Shown in pieces: positions 48,782 to 61,477 of a stretch of DNA of 64,000 bases. Source of the DNA: Micropterus salmoides (Eukaryota; Chordata; Actinopteri; Centrarchiformes; Centrarchidae); the NCBI RefSeq assembly GCF_014851395.1, contig NW_024040707.1:6236187-6300186 (forward strand), written 5' to 3'. How positions within the stretch are numbered: the stretch's first letter is position 1; each line of letters starts with the position of its first letter. The notes under the pieces are model-generated. The model did not search any database. It worked only from the letters and a program-made list of their open reading frames with translations, and was not told the DNA's origin. Position numbers and translations under genes: made by a program.

Positions 48782-51700
48782 ATGACGGCCCGGTCTGTGC
48801 GGTTCCTGTCCGGAGCCCTGAAGCCCGTGTACTGCAACCAGTTGTCCAGGGTAGGAACAGTCTCTGAATCCACCAGCAGAGAGTTAAGCGTTAAACAGAC
48901 TTTGTTTTGACATTTGAAGTGATTTATCGCTACTTGTTAATTGATTAGAACAGCGGCGAGACTAGCTAAGCTGATTAACGGATGGTTTCGTTGGCTAAAA
49001 CTGAGCTAGCTGGGTTTATGTCGCTGTCCTTTCAGCACCACGCTTGTCTGCTGCTGTCAACTTGATGTCAACCGAAGTTTTTACTGTGAACTACTTGAGC
49101 AGCATTCTTCTTTTCTCCTTTTTTTTCGTCCCAAGCGAGATAAGGCTGTACATTCATGCTTCCCTGCAGAGTCATAAATTATTCAGACTAATGCAACAGG
49201 GTCTCATTGACCAATGGTTGCCAGTTAATAAATATATTACGCTTGTTGAGTGTTTTATTTAGATTAGTTTTAACTTTATTGCAAGTTATGACACAATGAA
49301 ATGCAGTTTAGCATCAAACCTGAAGTGCAAAAACCAGTAAAGTGCACAGTAATGTGGTCGTATGCAAAAGTTTAGGCACCCCTGACAATTTCCATGATTT
49401 TCATTCATAAATAATTGGGTGTTTGGATCAGCAATTTCATTTTGAGCTATCAAATAACTGAAACACACTAATATTTCAGTAGTGAAATGAGGTTTATTAG
49501 ATGAACAGAAAATGTGCAATATCTATCAAAACGAAATTCACCAGCCACTTTATTAGGTACACCTGTTCAGTTGCTTATTAACACAATAGTTAATCAGCCA
49601 AACACATGGCAGCAACTCAATGCATTTAAGGATTTAGAGTGGTCAAGACAGCTTGCTGAAGTAAAAAGCATCAGAATAGGGAAGAAAGGGGATTTAAGTG
49701 ACTTTGATCATGGCATGGTTGTTTGTGCAAGACGGGCTGGTCTGAGTATTTCAGAAACTGCTGATCTACTAGGATTTTCATGCACAACTATCTCTAGGGT
49801 TTACAGAGAATGGTACGAAAAATAGACACACTTTGGGCCCCTTTGTACCAATTGAGCATTGTTTAAACGTGACAGCCTTCATGAGTATTGTTGCTGACCA
49901 TGTCCATCCTTTTATGACCACAGTGTACCCATCTTCTGATGGCTAATTACAGCAGGATAATGCACCACGTCACAAAGCTCAGATCATCTCAAACTGGTTT
50001 CTTGACCATGACAATGAGTCACTGTACTCCAATGACCTCCACAGTCACCAGATCTCAATCCAAAAGAGCACCTTTGGGTTGTGGTGGAACGGGAGATTCG
50101 CATCATGGATGTGCAGCAGACAATCTGCAGCAACTGCGTGATGCTATCATGTCACAATAGACCAAAGTCTCTTAAGGAATGCACTTGGTTGAAAGTATGC
50201 CATGAAGAATTAAGGCAGTTCTGAAGGCAAACCCGGCACTAGAAAGGAGTCCCTAAAGAGGCCAGTGAGTGTAGAGTAAAAAGTAAGTGGTAGGGGAGAG
50301 CGGGGTAATTTGAGCCTGTGGGGAAGTTGAGCCAGCCCTTGTTTCTGGGTAACCCTAGACCAAAATTGGTAATGTGACCACACATTTTTGTAGAGTCATC
50401 AATTTTACTCACCCTGTGACAGAGAGAGACCCATATAATACCCATATAAAAGTGATAAGCACATTTAAGTTAAAAATGTGCTTGGAGGAGGAGTCATGAT
50501 TCATGTGTCTAAACAATTACAGACACGTTTGAACAAATCTCACACGTGTTAGTGCTTTAGGAAGTTACAGTATGAGGCTATACTGTTAGCATGACATTAC
50601 CTCTAAACAGCTGGATTAAAATGGCAGGGATCGGGCAATTTGAGTCTAAAGACCTGGGGGAAGTTGAGCCAGATAGTTGTTATTCTACATTGCATTAATA
50701 TATTTTATCACCGAAATGATGTGACATGAATTTTTTTACCCAGAAACCATCATGCCATGCTCCTGAAAAATGTTTACAGATTTTCGTTGGAGACAAAATT
50801 TTTTTTTTAAATGTCTCAAGTAAAAACTGGCTCAACTCACCCACTCTCCCCTATTTATGAATAAGGTAAGATACAGAAAGGTACAATATATGCAGCAGTT
50901 ACAGTAGGCAAAATACATAGAGTGAGAAATTATACACAGAATACACAGCTGGAGCTATGATATGAATACGGTGTAAACACTGTAGATGAGATAATGTATA
51001 TACTGTAGGGACAAAAGTATAGTATGTGAAAGCATATAGTACAGAAAATGTTTGTACAGTAGTGTGGCAGTAAGTGTGAGCCAGCAGACATTGTCCAATG
51101 TTACCAATACATTTCTAAAAGACCACAGCTCTGTCAAATATAAACTCACTTAGAGCTGAAATACGATTGATAATGAATTTCTTCACTGTAGCAATCTTAT
51201 CTACACAAATATAGTAACTAAACTCACAAATTAATGTCAGGACCTTTTTATATACAGTCTATGGTCAGGACACTGTGTAGATTTGATACATAAGCTTGTG
51301 AAATAACCACCTTTTCTATGTATTCACAGATTTATGGTGCAGCTACATGTCACCAGAGACACAAGTCCACGTACACTGTAAGTTATTCAGGATACAAAGA
51401 TGCTTAAAATATGAACATTTAAAAGCTAGTTCATCACTTCAACAGCTCAGTCAACACACCCACACTAGGTTTACCTGATGGCCTTTTTTACCTGACAACC
51501 CCACTGTTATATCAGCATGTCTTTACAGCATGTCCACACGTTGTTTTGTCTCATCAGTGTGCTTGTGATGCAACCAGGAAGATGCTGTGTGTCTTCCCCC
51601 TCCTCTTTCTCCCCCTAACCTCCCTGTTTTCTCTCCTACGTTCTGCATCCCTCCTTCCTCCATCCACCCACGCCAGATTATAGTGAGTATGGCTGCTCAC

Positions 51701-54700
51701 GACACACAGACAGCGGTGTTGCATAAAGTCATGTATGAGAATTTATTAGAAACGGCAAATGAGTTCACGTTTGTTCAGTTGTCGTTCCGGTAGCTTAGAG
51801 TCTTCTCTGTAGTGTAGTGTAGTGTAGTGTAGTGTTCTCTGTGCATCTACTGGATTTTATGGGCAGGCGTTTGACTTTCGGTGTTTTTGTTATGTGTATT
51901 ACATTACAGCCTCCACCGGCACGGTATGGAGGCAGACACACCGTGACTCTGATTCCAGGAGATGGCATCGGACCAGAGCTGGCCAACCACGTGCGTGAAC
52001 TCTTTCGGTGAGAATTCACACACACGCACAGTGTTGGAAAGAAGTCAGTAACTGACTCATACAGTCATGAAATTACTCAGTTCTGTCATACTGAAGTGAT
52101 CTCCATCTGTTTTTTATTATCAGGTTCTGCTGTGTGCCAGTGGACTTTGAGGTTGTCAATGTGGACTCGTCTGTGGCCTCAGAAGATGACATCAATGATG
52201 CCATAACGGCCATAAGGCGCAATGGAGTTGCACTAAAAGGTGTGAAACATGTTTTTACACATCTCTCTGATACTGGCCTCTATTTACTTGTTACCAGTCA
52301 AATATAGAGTCAATTTGAAGGTGCTTTTAATTGTTTTAAGGTTTTGCACAGACTGATTTCCTCATGCTGTATCACTCTTCCAGGCACCTTAGATTTTTAT
52401 TTTTTCCACAGGCTCGATTGAATACAAAGGGTGATCGTGCCTTTTCGGTTGTGGTTCCAAGACTGTTGAATAAACTTCCCACTTTCATTAGATCATCTCA
52501 GACTACTGAGACTTTATAAATGTCCCACACACTCAATTGCCAGTTACATCTAGCAAAAACTAATGCAGTCTAATACAATAGTGCTGCAGTAAATCTTACC
52601 TTCATGAAGAAGGTGTTGAATCAACTGTGTGATCATTTTAGAGGATGTGTGGAATTATATTGTGTTGTATTTACAGAAGTTTCTCTTATTTAGCCTCCCC
52701 TCGTTGATATAAACGGAGTGGACATGGAGTTATAGAAGAAGGATGTACTGCAGTACATTTGTAAGGCTGCATTAGTTTTAGCAAGGTGTACCTAATAAAC
52801 TGACAATTGAGCCTATTTTATTTTATTACTTTAAAAAGAAAGCCATGATTCTACAGCCATGTCTCTGTGAGTTGAGCTACATGCCAGCATGCTGATCAGG
52901 TATAATGTTTATCTCATTATCCATCTTAGTTTAGCATGTTAGCATGCTAATATTAGCTCATCAGCACTTAATTTGCTCATCTCATGTCTCTGGTTTAGTC
53001 GTCATTCTTTAGGTGTAACTTTGTTTATCCAGGTAACATTGAGACCAACCACAACTTGCCACCATCCTACAAGTCCAGAAACAACCTGCTCCGGTAACTC
53101 CTCCATTTTGAATCTTTCACCCTCATTTCACCTTGTTTATCTAATCTTAAAGTCACAGCAGTGGGGTTAAAGTGTTAAAAAGTACTGAGTTTCGGCTGTT
53201 CTCATATATATCCTTCTCGTACCTTTCTTCTCTTCACCTCATCCTTTTGTTGTCTTTTGCAGCACCACTCTGGATCTGTATGCCAATGTGATGCACTGCC
53301 AGTCTCTACCTGGAGTGAGAACACGCCACAGCAACATCGACATCATGATCATCAGAGAGAACACAGAGGGAGAGTACAGCAGCCTGGAGCACGAGGTGTG
53401 TGCGTTGTTGCTTATATGATTCATAATTACGTTGATGATAAAATACCTGCAGCTCTGTCGTGGCTCTCTTCTCTTTCTCTCTCTGTCTTGTCAGAATGTA
53501 CCGGGCGTTGTTGAATGTCTGAAGATCATCACCAAGACCAAATCCTTACGCATCGCTGACTACGCATTTAGAAGTGCTCGGGCCAAAGGCCGCAGACGAG
53601 TCACTGCTGTACACAAAGCTAACATCATGTCAGTTTCTGATGGCTCAAGGGCCCAAACTCTGCCTGTTTTATTTCTTAAATACAGTACTGTGAAAAGCTT
53701 TAGGCAGGTGTGGAAAAAATGCTGTAAATTAAAAATGCTACCTAGAAGATGTCTCTCAAAGGAATGATGCTGTTTTTAAAGCAAAGAGTGGTCAAACCAA
53801 TTAATTGATAAATAAAATCTACTAACATCTAATTTTTGAAATCATTCTTACTTGACAATATTTTTGCACACATGCCTAAACCTTTTGCACAGTACTGTAT
53901 ATAAATCATCTAATAAACATGTGAAACATCTTAATGTGTTTGTGTTGTTTGTGTTTGTTGGAGCAGGAAGTTGGGCGACGGCCTCTTCCTGGAGTGCTGT
54001 AAAGAGGTCGCCAGCGGTTACCCTGAAATCACCTTCGACAGTATGATTGTGGACAACACTACCATGCAGGTAGATACGTCACGTCTGTAGATCCCACACT
54101 GCTCATTTGATGATGTGGTGTTCAAGAAGGGTAACATGGATCCTGTTTAAAATACAAACATTTTCTACTTTAGCATGATACATTAATTGCACCTACAGAT
54201 AAATAGTCATTTCCAGTCCCAGTCACATGGTTGCCTCCTTATTCATAGTTGAAGAAACACATTTCTTCAGGTGTTTTATTTGTTTGTGTTAGCTGGTTTC
54301 CAGGCCGCAGCAGTTCGATGTGATGGTCATGCCCAACCTGTATGGCAACGTTGTGAGCAATGTGTGTGCCGGGCTGGTTGGTGGGCCGGGCCTGGTGCCT
54401 GGAGCCAACTACGGAGAGGACTACGCCGTGTTTGAGACGGTGAGAGGATTCACATCAAAGAAGAGCGTGAGGAATGAAAGGCGATATGAGAGGAGGGAAA
54501 GCAATAAAGTGAGAGAGTGAGAAAGTGTTTCTGACAAATATAAGTCTAAAATTCACTCTCCTTGGAGTTCTGTTTTCATCTCCACCAACTCCTGAATAAA
54601 ATATCTGTCTCTTTACCTTCTAAATGCTCCGCCATGTTCACCAGCTAGTTGCTAACTGTGTATGTCTGCAATTTGAATCTGAGCCGGTCTCGTGCAGTGG

Positions 54701-55744
54701 GTTTATGAAAGTTTTTTCACTGACGAGAGCAATGAGACTGAACTAAAACAGTAAAGTTAGAAAACCATAACAGTCAGGTTAAAGGTGCTAAAATGCTCCC
54801 TGTAGATGAGGGTGTGGGTTCAGCATTACGTTTTCCAAACCTTCGTTAATTTAAATGTTAAATCTTGCAACATCAAATAGATTTATAGATATTAAAAATC
54901 CTTAATTATGATTGAAATGAAATATATATCCTAATATTCTTTACTCTTATTTTAAGAATTAAGGTATTCATTATTATTACTACTTTTTACTCGTTACGTA
55001 AAATAATTAGATTTTAATATTGTCTTTATATCTTTACTTACAAACTTTTTAAAGTATTATTTTTATTCCTTCAATGCCTTGATGCGCAAGTGTGCAACTG
55101 TAACACAAAAATTACCCCTCAAAGGGTCAGTGAAGTATTTCTGATTCTGATTAAATTTCTAGAAACGTAAATGAGTATTTTCCAAAGAATTAATTAATCA
55201 GCACTGCAGTGACATTGTAAAGAATCAAATGTTAAAGCTACACGTTCGTCCGTTTAGGAATTCAGTTCTTCTCACCATGTCCTTCTATGTGCAGGGCACC
55301 AGGAACACCGGGAAGAGCATCGCTAACCGCAACACAGCAAACCCCACGGCGATGCTGCTGGCCTCCTGCCTGCTGCTGGATCACCTGAAGCTCCACGACT
55401 TTGCCAGCATGATCCGCAACGCCGTCCTCTCCACTCTCAGTGAGACTCGGGTATGCCCTAATCACACGCATCAACATCTGACTGATGACCCTGAAATGTC
55501 CAGTAATAAACTACTTGGAAGGAAGTTGGACCATGTGGATCCAGTCAAACTCACAGTGATCTGCTTTGGGTCGTAACAAAATAAAAAAAGTTGTGATGTG
55601 TTGCATAGAGAATATTTCAGTCACACTCTTTCTGCTCTCCAGCTGCACACTCCTGACCTGGGAGGCCAGGGCTCCACCTCTGAAGTGGTCGAGTCCATCA
55701 TGAATGCTGTTCAGAGCACCGGGCCCCGGACACTGAGCATCTAG
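48782..55744 (+). CDS. idh3g: Isocitrate dehydrogenase (NAD+) gamma regulatory subunit, mitochondrial
   Basis: Regulatory subunit of the mitochondrial matrix NAD-dependent isocitrate dehydrogenase, the TCA-cycle step from isocitrate to 2-oxoglutarate. Exons: 48782-48850, 51330-51377, 51910-52007, 52124-52239, 53033-53093, 53263-53395, 53495-53628, 53967-54069, 54293-54439, 55295-55450, 55643-55744. All borders are GT-AG and phases join to 388 residues (human 393). The N-terminus (MTARSVRFLSGALKP) is basic, as for a mitochondrial targeting peptide. Family motifs: GGRHTVTLIPGDGIGPEL, GNIETNHNLPPS, RENTEGEYSSLEHE, AVHKANIMKLGDGLF, VDNTTMQLVSRPQQFDV and GGPGLVPGANYG. The exon 7 donor GTCAGT is weaker than the others. 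Introns carry transposon pieces, but no exon is damaged. AATAAA follows at 56195-56200. Confidence 0.97.
49262..49545. mobile_element. Tc1-like element end (TGCAAAAGTTTAGGCACC type)
   Basis: The terminus tgcaaaagtttaggcacccc at about 49363 is followed by sequence typical of that fish Tc1 family. The other end is missing because a different Tc1-like copy begins at about 49546. It lies in idh3g intron 1. Confidence 0.6.
49546..50275 (+). pseudogene. Second Tc1-like element with decayed transposase
   Basis: It starts ccactttattaggtacacct and ends near ggccagtgagtgta. The N-terminal frame (49514-49825) includes KKGDLSDFDHGMVVCARRAG and SISETADLLGF, a Tc1-type helix-turn-helix. A later out-of-frame stretch near 49950 reads QQDNAPRHKAQIISNW, holding the second catalytic Asp. 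The part between the domains is largely deleted, several stops interrupt it, and the element is about 0.7 kb, roughly half the family length. Dead copy in idh3g intron 1. Confidence 0.85.
50292..50853. mobile_element. MITE with GGGGAGAG(C/T)GGG termini
   Basis: The left end taggggagagcggggtaatt and right end cacccactctcccc are inverted copies, with ttgagcc/ggctcaa words inside each. It is about 560 bp, non-coding, and the internal tract repeats gggaagttgagccag. Located in idh3g intron 1. Confidence 0.65.
51808..51834 (+). repeat. (GTAGT)n short tandem repeat
   Basis: Five pentamer units in idh3g intron 2. Confidence 0.9.
52405..52520 (+). mobile_element. LINE ORF2 C-terminal relic in idh3g intron 4
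   Basis: A frame from about 52414 reads RLNTKGDRAFSVVVPRLLNK and ends with a stop near 52520. This is the conserved C-terminal tail of L2/Rex-like non-LTR retrotransposon polyproteins. It is 5'-truncated. A Tc1-like end word (aggtgtacctaataaact) follows near 52784. Confidence 0.65.
53683..53897. mobile_element. Tc1/mariner-type MITE in idh3g intron 7
   Basis: The left end cagtactgtgaaaagcttta and right end taaaccttttgcacagtactg are inverted copies. TA dinucleotides flank both ends (53681-53682 and 53898-53899). It is 215 bp without coding capacity, and its right end is only 69 bp before exon 8. Confidence 0.8.
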
Positions 55745-56194
55745 AACAAACACACATTAATGTGCAAACTCTCTCACCCAGCAGAGATGTGTATATTAGT
55801 GTGCCTCTCTTGAGTGTGTCTTCTATGCAATCTGATAAAAAACACCAGCGAGTTGTTTGATGGTAATACTGAAATTAAACTGTACACACAAACAGTTTGT
55901 ATGCCTATGCAATATGTTTTATTTCTCCATACATGTGCGCTCCTGTTATGTGCAGAAATGCACAGAAATTACACTTTTACACTTACAGTTTGTTTCCTGA
56001 GCACTTTGTTTGAATCTTTACTTTACATGAAACCATCATACTGTTTACTGTTTGAGTTACGCCCCCTCCATTGCATGTGTTTTAGTTTGGTTATTTTATT
56101 AGTTTATTTATTCATTACTACTGAAACACAGCTTTCCTAACACTGAATGTATTGGGCAACATTTTCGCACTGTCGATATGAGCCCTGCACCTCT

Positions 56195-56200
56195 AATAAA
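56195..56200 (+). terminator. Polyadenylation signal AATAAA for idh3g
   Basis: The signal lies about 450 bases after the stop codon, followed by a T/G-rich stretch near 56222. Confidence 0.65.
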
Positions 56201-56219
56201 GCTCACGCCCCTATAGCTC

Positions 56220-58080
56220 ATTCTTTTGTCTTCTTTATTGTCTGTGTTCAAGCAAACATGTATGAATGCATGCCACACTGGCTTGTGTAGATCACAGGGA
56301 GGCCACATTGAGGCTGACTCTTTTTCGGGAATCCTGTGGGTCACGGGGTCGGGACAGGACAGGAAAAAAAGTCATGGGGAGTGGGCAGGACAGGGATCAG
56401 TTTTTATATATGAATATGCAGTTCTAATATGAATAAACGCTATTTTCTTATCGGGAACGAGATGGGACAGGAGTCATTCTTCCAGGAGTGGGACGGGACA
56501 GGAGTGAAAATCATGTCACCCTCTAGTCACCATCGAATTTGTTTGTTGTCACTGAGTGAAACTTTTATTTTTCTATTAATGTCTTTATAGTAGTACTTTA
56601 TTAGAAGATGTAATAGTAATAAAATTATTTTGTTATTTTTTTATTATTATTTGTAATGCACCTTTCATGTAAAGATGCAACCGAAAATGCTTCAGGTTTA
56701 AAAACAAAATTTAGCAACATGACAACAATACCATAAAACATGAAAACAATAACATTAAAATCTGATTAAAAGTCTTTAATTTTTTTTTTTTTAATAAGGG
56801 AATTTGCTGTGATGCTAAGATTCAGGGTGTGTCTTGTGGAAAACATGAGAGAATCTGAGAGTTCTTTGAACATAAAATGATTTAGTATTGTGCTATTTCT
56901 TTTGCAAGGCTTCAATTGACAAGTAAAAAGAAATAAATTGCGGAAGATACAGGAAGTCAATGAAGTGTCATGAGCAGTGAGGTAATGTCTCTTTAAAATG
57001 TATTCATTAAAATCTCTCCTGCATTTATTGTAATTTAAAAAAATATTTCTAAGATGTCCCAGTGAAAAAAGATTTTTCAGTGGGACTATGCAGCTAAAGC
57101 CTGATACATCTCATTCCTCTGTGCCACAGAGCTCCATTGTTGTCCGAAAAAGTACATTTACTCTGTACTTAAGTATCATTTTAGGGTACATTACTTGAGT
57201 ATTTCCATTTTCGGCCACTTTATACAACAACTACAATTAAGAGGCAAAATTCCACTCCACTCCATTTATTTGATAACTTTAGTTACTTTGCAGATTCAGA
57301 TTGATAATACAAAATGTTGTCTTTGTCTACTGGGAATATAGGTAAAGATAAGATAAAAACTTTATTAAACCTGGGAAGGAAAATCAGAAGCTGCCCAGCA
57401 GTATATAAATTCTTCATTCTTCATAATGAGTACTTTTGGTACTTTAAGTGCATTTTGATTCTAATACTTGTACTTTTACTTAAGTAACATTTTGAATGCA
57501 GGATTTAGCCAAGTAGATCTGAGTACTTCTTCCACCACTGTTAAAAATCAGTGAGCCACACTGTGTGACGTGTTCCTTCATCACCATGAACACACACACT
57601 GTAGTTTATTTTGATTCGCTGCCCCAAATACTCACTAGAGCACCAAATGTGGATTCATCTGCCCCTGAAAATAGAGAACAAATGCACAGTATCCTACAGT
57701 TGGAGTGACGTTTGCAATGAACTCCATTGCCCGGCTGTTATTATTGAACCTTTTATATAAAAATTAAATTATACATGCATGACCTGTATTTACAGATTAA
57801 TTCCTTCAGTAGGAATAAATATGCCGAAGTCAGACTGAGGAAGTCAGGATTTATTGAGAGACGCTTTGTTAGTTTTAGACTTTTCGTGGGATTTGTTGGC
57901 TCTTTTCGTTTCTTCTTTTTCATGACTACTGTTCCTACCTGAACACTTTTGTTACCGTCGCTGGGAAAACACATCTCTGCTGGAGTTTGTATTGCCTATA
58001 ACTAATTAAAGCCCATTGGTTCAGCTTACTACAGTCAGAAATCTGTTTCATAATAACATGAAAAATATTAAACAGCTTGA
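56220..58080. other. Intergenic, repeat-rich
   Basis: No gene is seen. A CAGTGGTGGAA-family copy with AAGTAC-rich sequence spans 57148-57541, interrupted near 57345-57415 by gataagataaaaactttatt, a LINE-like tail in inverse orientation. Confidence 0.55.
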
Positions 58081-58819
58081 GCCGTGACTGGCCTCATGTG
58101 TGAGTGTGTGTGTGTGTTTGTGTGTATGTTTAAGGTTGCTCAGCATGGCCCCTCGATAATTAGAGAGAGCAATTGAGGGGAAGCAAACAGATTACTGCAC
58201 CGTCAGAGAGAGAATGAAAGAAGGAAAGAGAGATGGAGGCGGGGGGAGGACAGGGAGCAGGGAGTGAGAAAGAAAAAGGCTGTTGAGAAAGACAACTCTC
58301 CTCCTGTTGCTGCCTGCTCTTTTCTCTCCAAAAAACCTTACATCCCATCTGTCACAACATCTGACACTGTCTCTCCTTCCTCTCTATTTCCACCCCTCTC
58401 CATCACCCGCCGATGCAAAATCACACGTACACATATCACTTTAATGCCAGTGTATGAAAGGTCTTTGATCATTCTGGGAGGCTAACAACAGAAGTCTCAT
58501 TTGATCTGCTGGTGTGTTGCCCTCATCTTGCTCTGAATGTGGATCAAAGTGGGGCCAAAGGCAATATGGTTAATATCTAAACAATCAGCAGGAAATTACA
58601 TTAATTCACCGGGCACCACGTCCTTTGATCAACTCACTCGCTTCCCACTCGAGCAACCCCCCCCCCCCATTTTTTATAAAATCCAAGAAAGAAAAGGCGA
58701 GGAAAAGAAGAAGGAGGGGTGCGTTACAGAGGAGGGGGAGGAGAGTGGAAGAAGTGGGGAGATGGGGAGCAGAGTGTGCTGGCAGAGGTCATCCTCATAG
58801 TGATAAAGCAAGAGGAAAA

Positions 58820-58934
58820 CTTACACACACACACACACACAGACACAGCATGGATGCGGATAGTGTGTGCAACAGCAGATCAGGTTGTCTGGGCTCCTAC
58901 AGATGCCTCACGGGACGCTGAGGAAGAGGACGAG
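58820..58934 (+). other. Possible 5' non-coding exon of the avpr2-like gene
   Basis: A donor (gacgag|gtgaga) at 58934/58935 ends a short GC-richer block on the correct strand, 2.5 kb upstream of the coding start. A strong pyrimidine-rich acceptor at 61472 sits six bases before the ATG, so a spliced 5' UTR is expected. This exon is only a candidate. Confidence 0.3.
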
Positions 58935-61472
58935 GTGAGAAAGTCGCTCCTTTGCTCCTGATTTTCCTCTCTCTGTTCTCCGCTGAAATGGCAAATCAAA
59001 ATCGTTAGAAGTGGCTGTTACTTTTAATGAGGCTGTAGAGGTGTGCGGGTGGACGTACAGGACTGTTTAGAGTGAAAATTAAAGTTGAGAGAGGTCCGTT
59101 TCTGACGGGAATAATGTGTGTGCATTTCTGTGTGTGTGTTATGAAAGGAAGAATGAGTATTCAACAGCAGGTGACCAGTCTTCTAATTGGATTAAAATAG
59201 CCAAAAGATGTCAACAAACTTCGCTGGGTAATTGTTGATTCGAACAGAGACTCCGGTAAAGCCACCATGAGTTATATATGTATATATATATAAGCAGATT
59301 CTGTATTTAGCGCCTGCATTATGTTTTTAAAGTTTTTCCTCCAGCTGCATTCTCAAGGTGCCTCTAAAAGGTTTTATTCAGACTATGCAATATCTTCAAC
59401 GTCATTTGACAGGCTCATAATTGTTTTAACAAATCAAGATTTTATTTGGCATACTACATTTTTCAAAAGACTAACATCCTAACTTCCTGTATAACTGTTT
59501 CCAATCTTGTGGACAGAATTAGAGTCAAAAGCAATTTTTCAAAACAAGACAAATGCATCTAAAGACAGCTGAGTGCATGGAAAGCCTGATTTGTGTTAAT
59601 ATAGATGCATTATTCTGTCAGCAGTCTTTTATTCCTGAGTTTCCTGGCAGTGATGAAAGTGCTCAGACCTTTTACGTAAGTTAAAGTACTAATACAACAA
59701 TGTAAAAATACAAGTAAAAGTCCTGCATTCAAAACTACTTAAGTATTATCAGCAAAATTAACTTAAAGTATCAAAAGTAAAAGTACTCATTCTGCAGAAA
59801 AATGTCTTATTCATATTATTACATGGGACATTATTAGATTGTTAATACTGATGCATCAAGGTGTTCCAGAGTCCAGTGGTTCCCAATGTAAGGGCCGAGC
59901 CCCTCGAAAGGTTCTCAAGATAAATGGAAAGAAGAAAAAACTAATTTGTATTCGTATTTTCTGTAATATTTTGTTTTTGAAAACATTAGACAATATTACC
60001 TCTTTAAGCCTCATTTAAATGAGTACATCTGAGAAGTGTAGAGGGGAAATGTCTCTTTGGTGAGACCCCAAATCTGGTTTAATCTTTAACAGTGTGTTGA
60101 ATCATCACATGTTTTAAGTAACTATAGCGTTCTATAAACATAGTGGAATAAAAAGTGTGATATTTCCCTCTGAAGTGTAGTTGAAGTGATTCCCACCCCT
60201 GTCTTCGTTTTGTTACTTTTCTCAGTACTCTCAAAGTGTCAGTTAGCATGTAATGTTGATCAGTGGAAATTGGTCAAACAACTGCGACCTTATTTGAGCC
60301 TGCACGTTTGTGCTCAGTAAATAATCACGCATGCTGGGCCCTCTCTGCATGCCTCTGCGATTGCGTGTGTGTTGAACTGTAAACATGTGTGAGGCACTTG
60401 TGTAAACGGGTTTCACTTCTCATTGTTTTACAATTAATGTGCTCAGGGAAGCTTGAACCAAAACATGACCCCTATTAACAGCAGCTGTGTGTGTTTGCGG
60501 GATGTTTACAGGCAGCGGAGGTCAGATAAAATAAACCAACCACAAACACGCAGCAGGCATATAGACACATCCAGAGTCGACACTCTGAGGAGCGAGTGAA
60601 CCGTAGATGGTCATCATCCACAATCTGTGAACTGAATAGAGCTCATGCCTGTTTCATAATCAGGACAATACGTCCTGTTATCATTTCTGGAAGTATGGTC
60701 GAGGACTATAGAGAAATTGCTAATTGGCATTCACTAATTGGGTGAACAATCTTGCAATAAATTAACAGGCAGTGGTGGAAAGAAACTTTACTTGAGTGTT
60801 TCCATTTTATGCTTTTTTCTTAAGCTTAAGTAACTAGCTACTTTTTTTACAGAAGATTTTACATTAAAGAAAAATATAAGGTTATACAATTCAGTACCAA
60901 ACCAATACAGTGCTGGCTTGTGACCCCTCACAGAAAAGCAAAGATGGGGCCCCTTGTCTTGTTTCAAATGGCTATGACTTAGCAGCTCCACCAAAAAGAC
61001 ATTTCTCCTCTCAACTCTTCAGATGGTTTTATTTAAAGAAATGTTTGAGGCCAAAAGAGGTAAAATAATCCAGTTTTCTTTTTAAAACATCAAAAATTTT
61101 AGAAAAGTCCTAAATCCATTTGAAGAGCAGAAATGTGTTTTAGACATTTACTTTTTACTTTTTATTGTTGGAACTTTTAACATGGCAGACATGGTAAACA
61201 TAATACCTGCTGTACAACCATAAGAAAACATCGTCTTTGTTAATCTTATTGTATCCATGATGGTAGTAGTGTTTCTATTTTGAACTTGATCTGCTGCTGT
61301 TTTTTAAATTTATTTAGTGTTTTATGAATATATTTTATATTGGTTTTATGTCTGATAGATTGTTGCTGCTCGTTGTCATCAGGTGTTTAGTTCCTGCAAT
61401 GAAATTAAAGCTGAACATTTGTCTTTTTTTCTCTCTCCTTCACATTTACCTCCTCTCTTCCTCTCCTCCAAG
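58935..61472. other. Repeat-rich upstream region, probable first intron of the receptor gene
   Basis: CAGTGGTGGAA-type copies lie at about 59650-59860 and 60768-60860, with a hAT-like fragment (ccagtggttcccaatg) near 59874. No other exon is recognised. Confidence 0.5.
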
Positions 61473-61477
61473 CCAAC

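Noticed and set aside
52405..52520. Extra idh3g exon in intron 4
   Set aside because: The frame matches the C-terminal tail of a LINE polyprotein, and the idh3g exons on each side already join in phase without it.
55229..55576. A 115-codon frame as an independent gene
   Set aside because: It is idh3g exon 10 (55295-55450) read in frame with its flanking introns.
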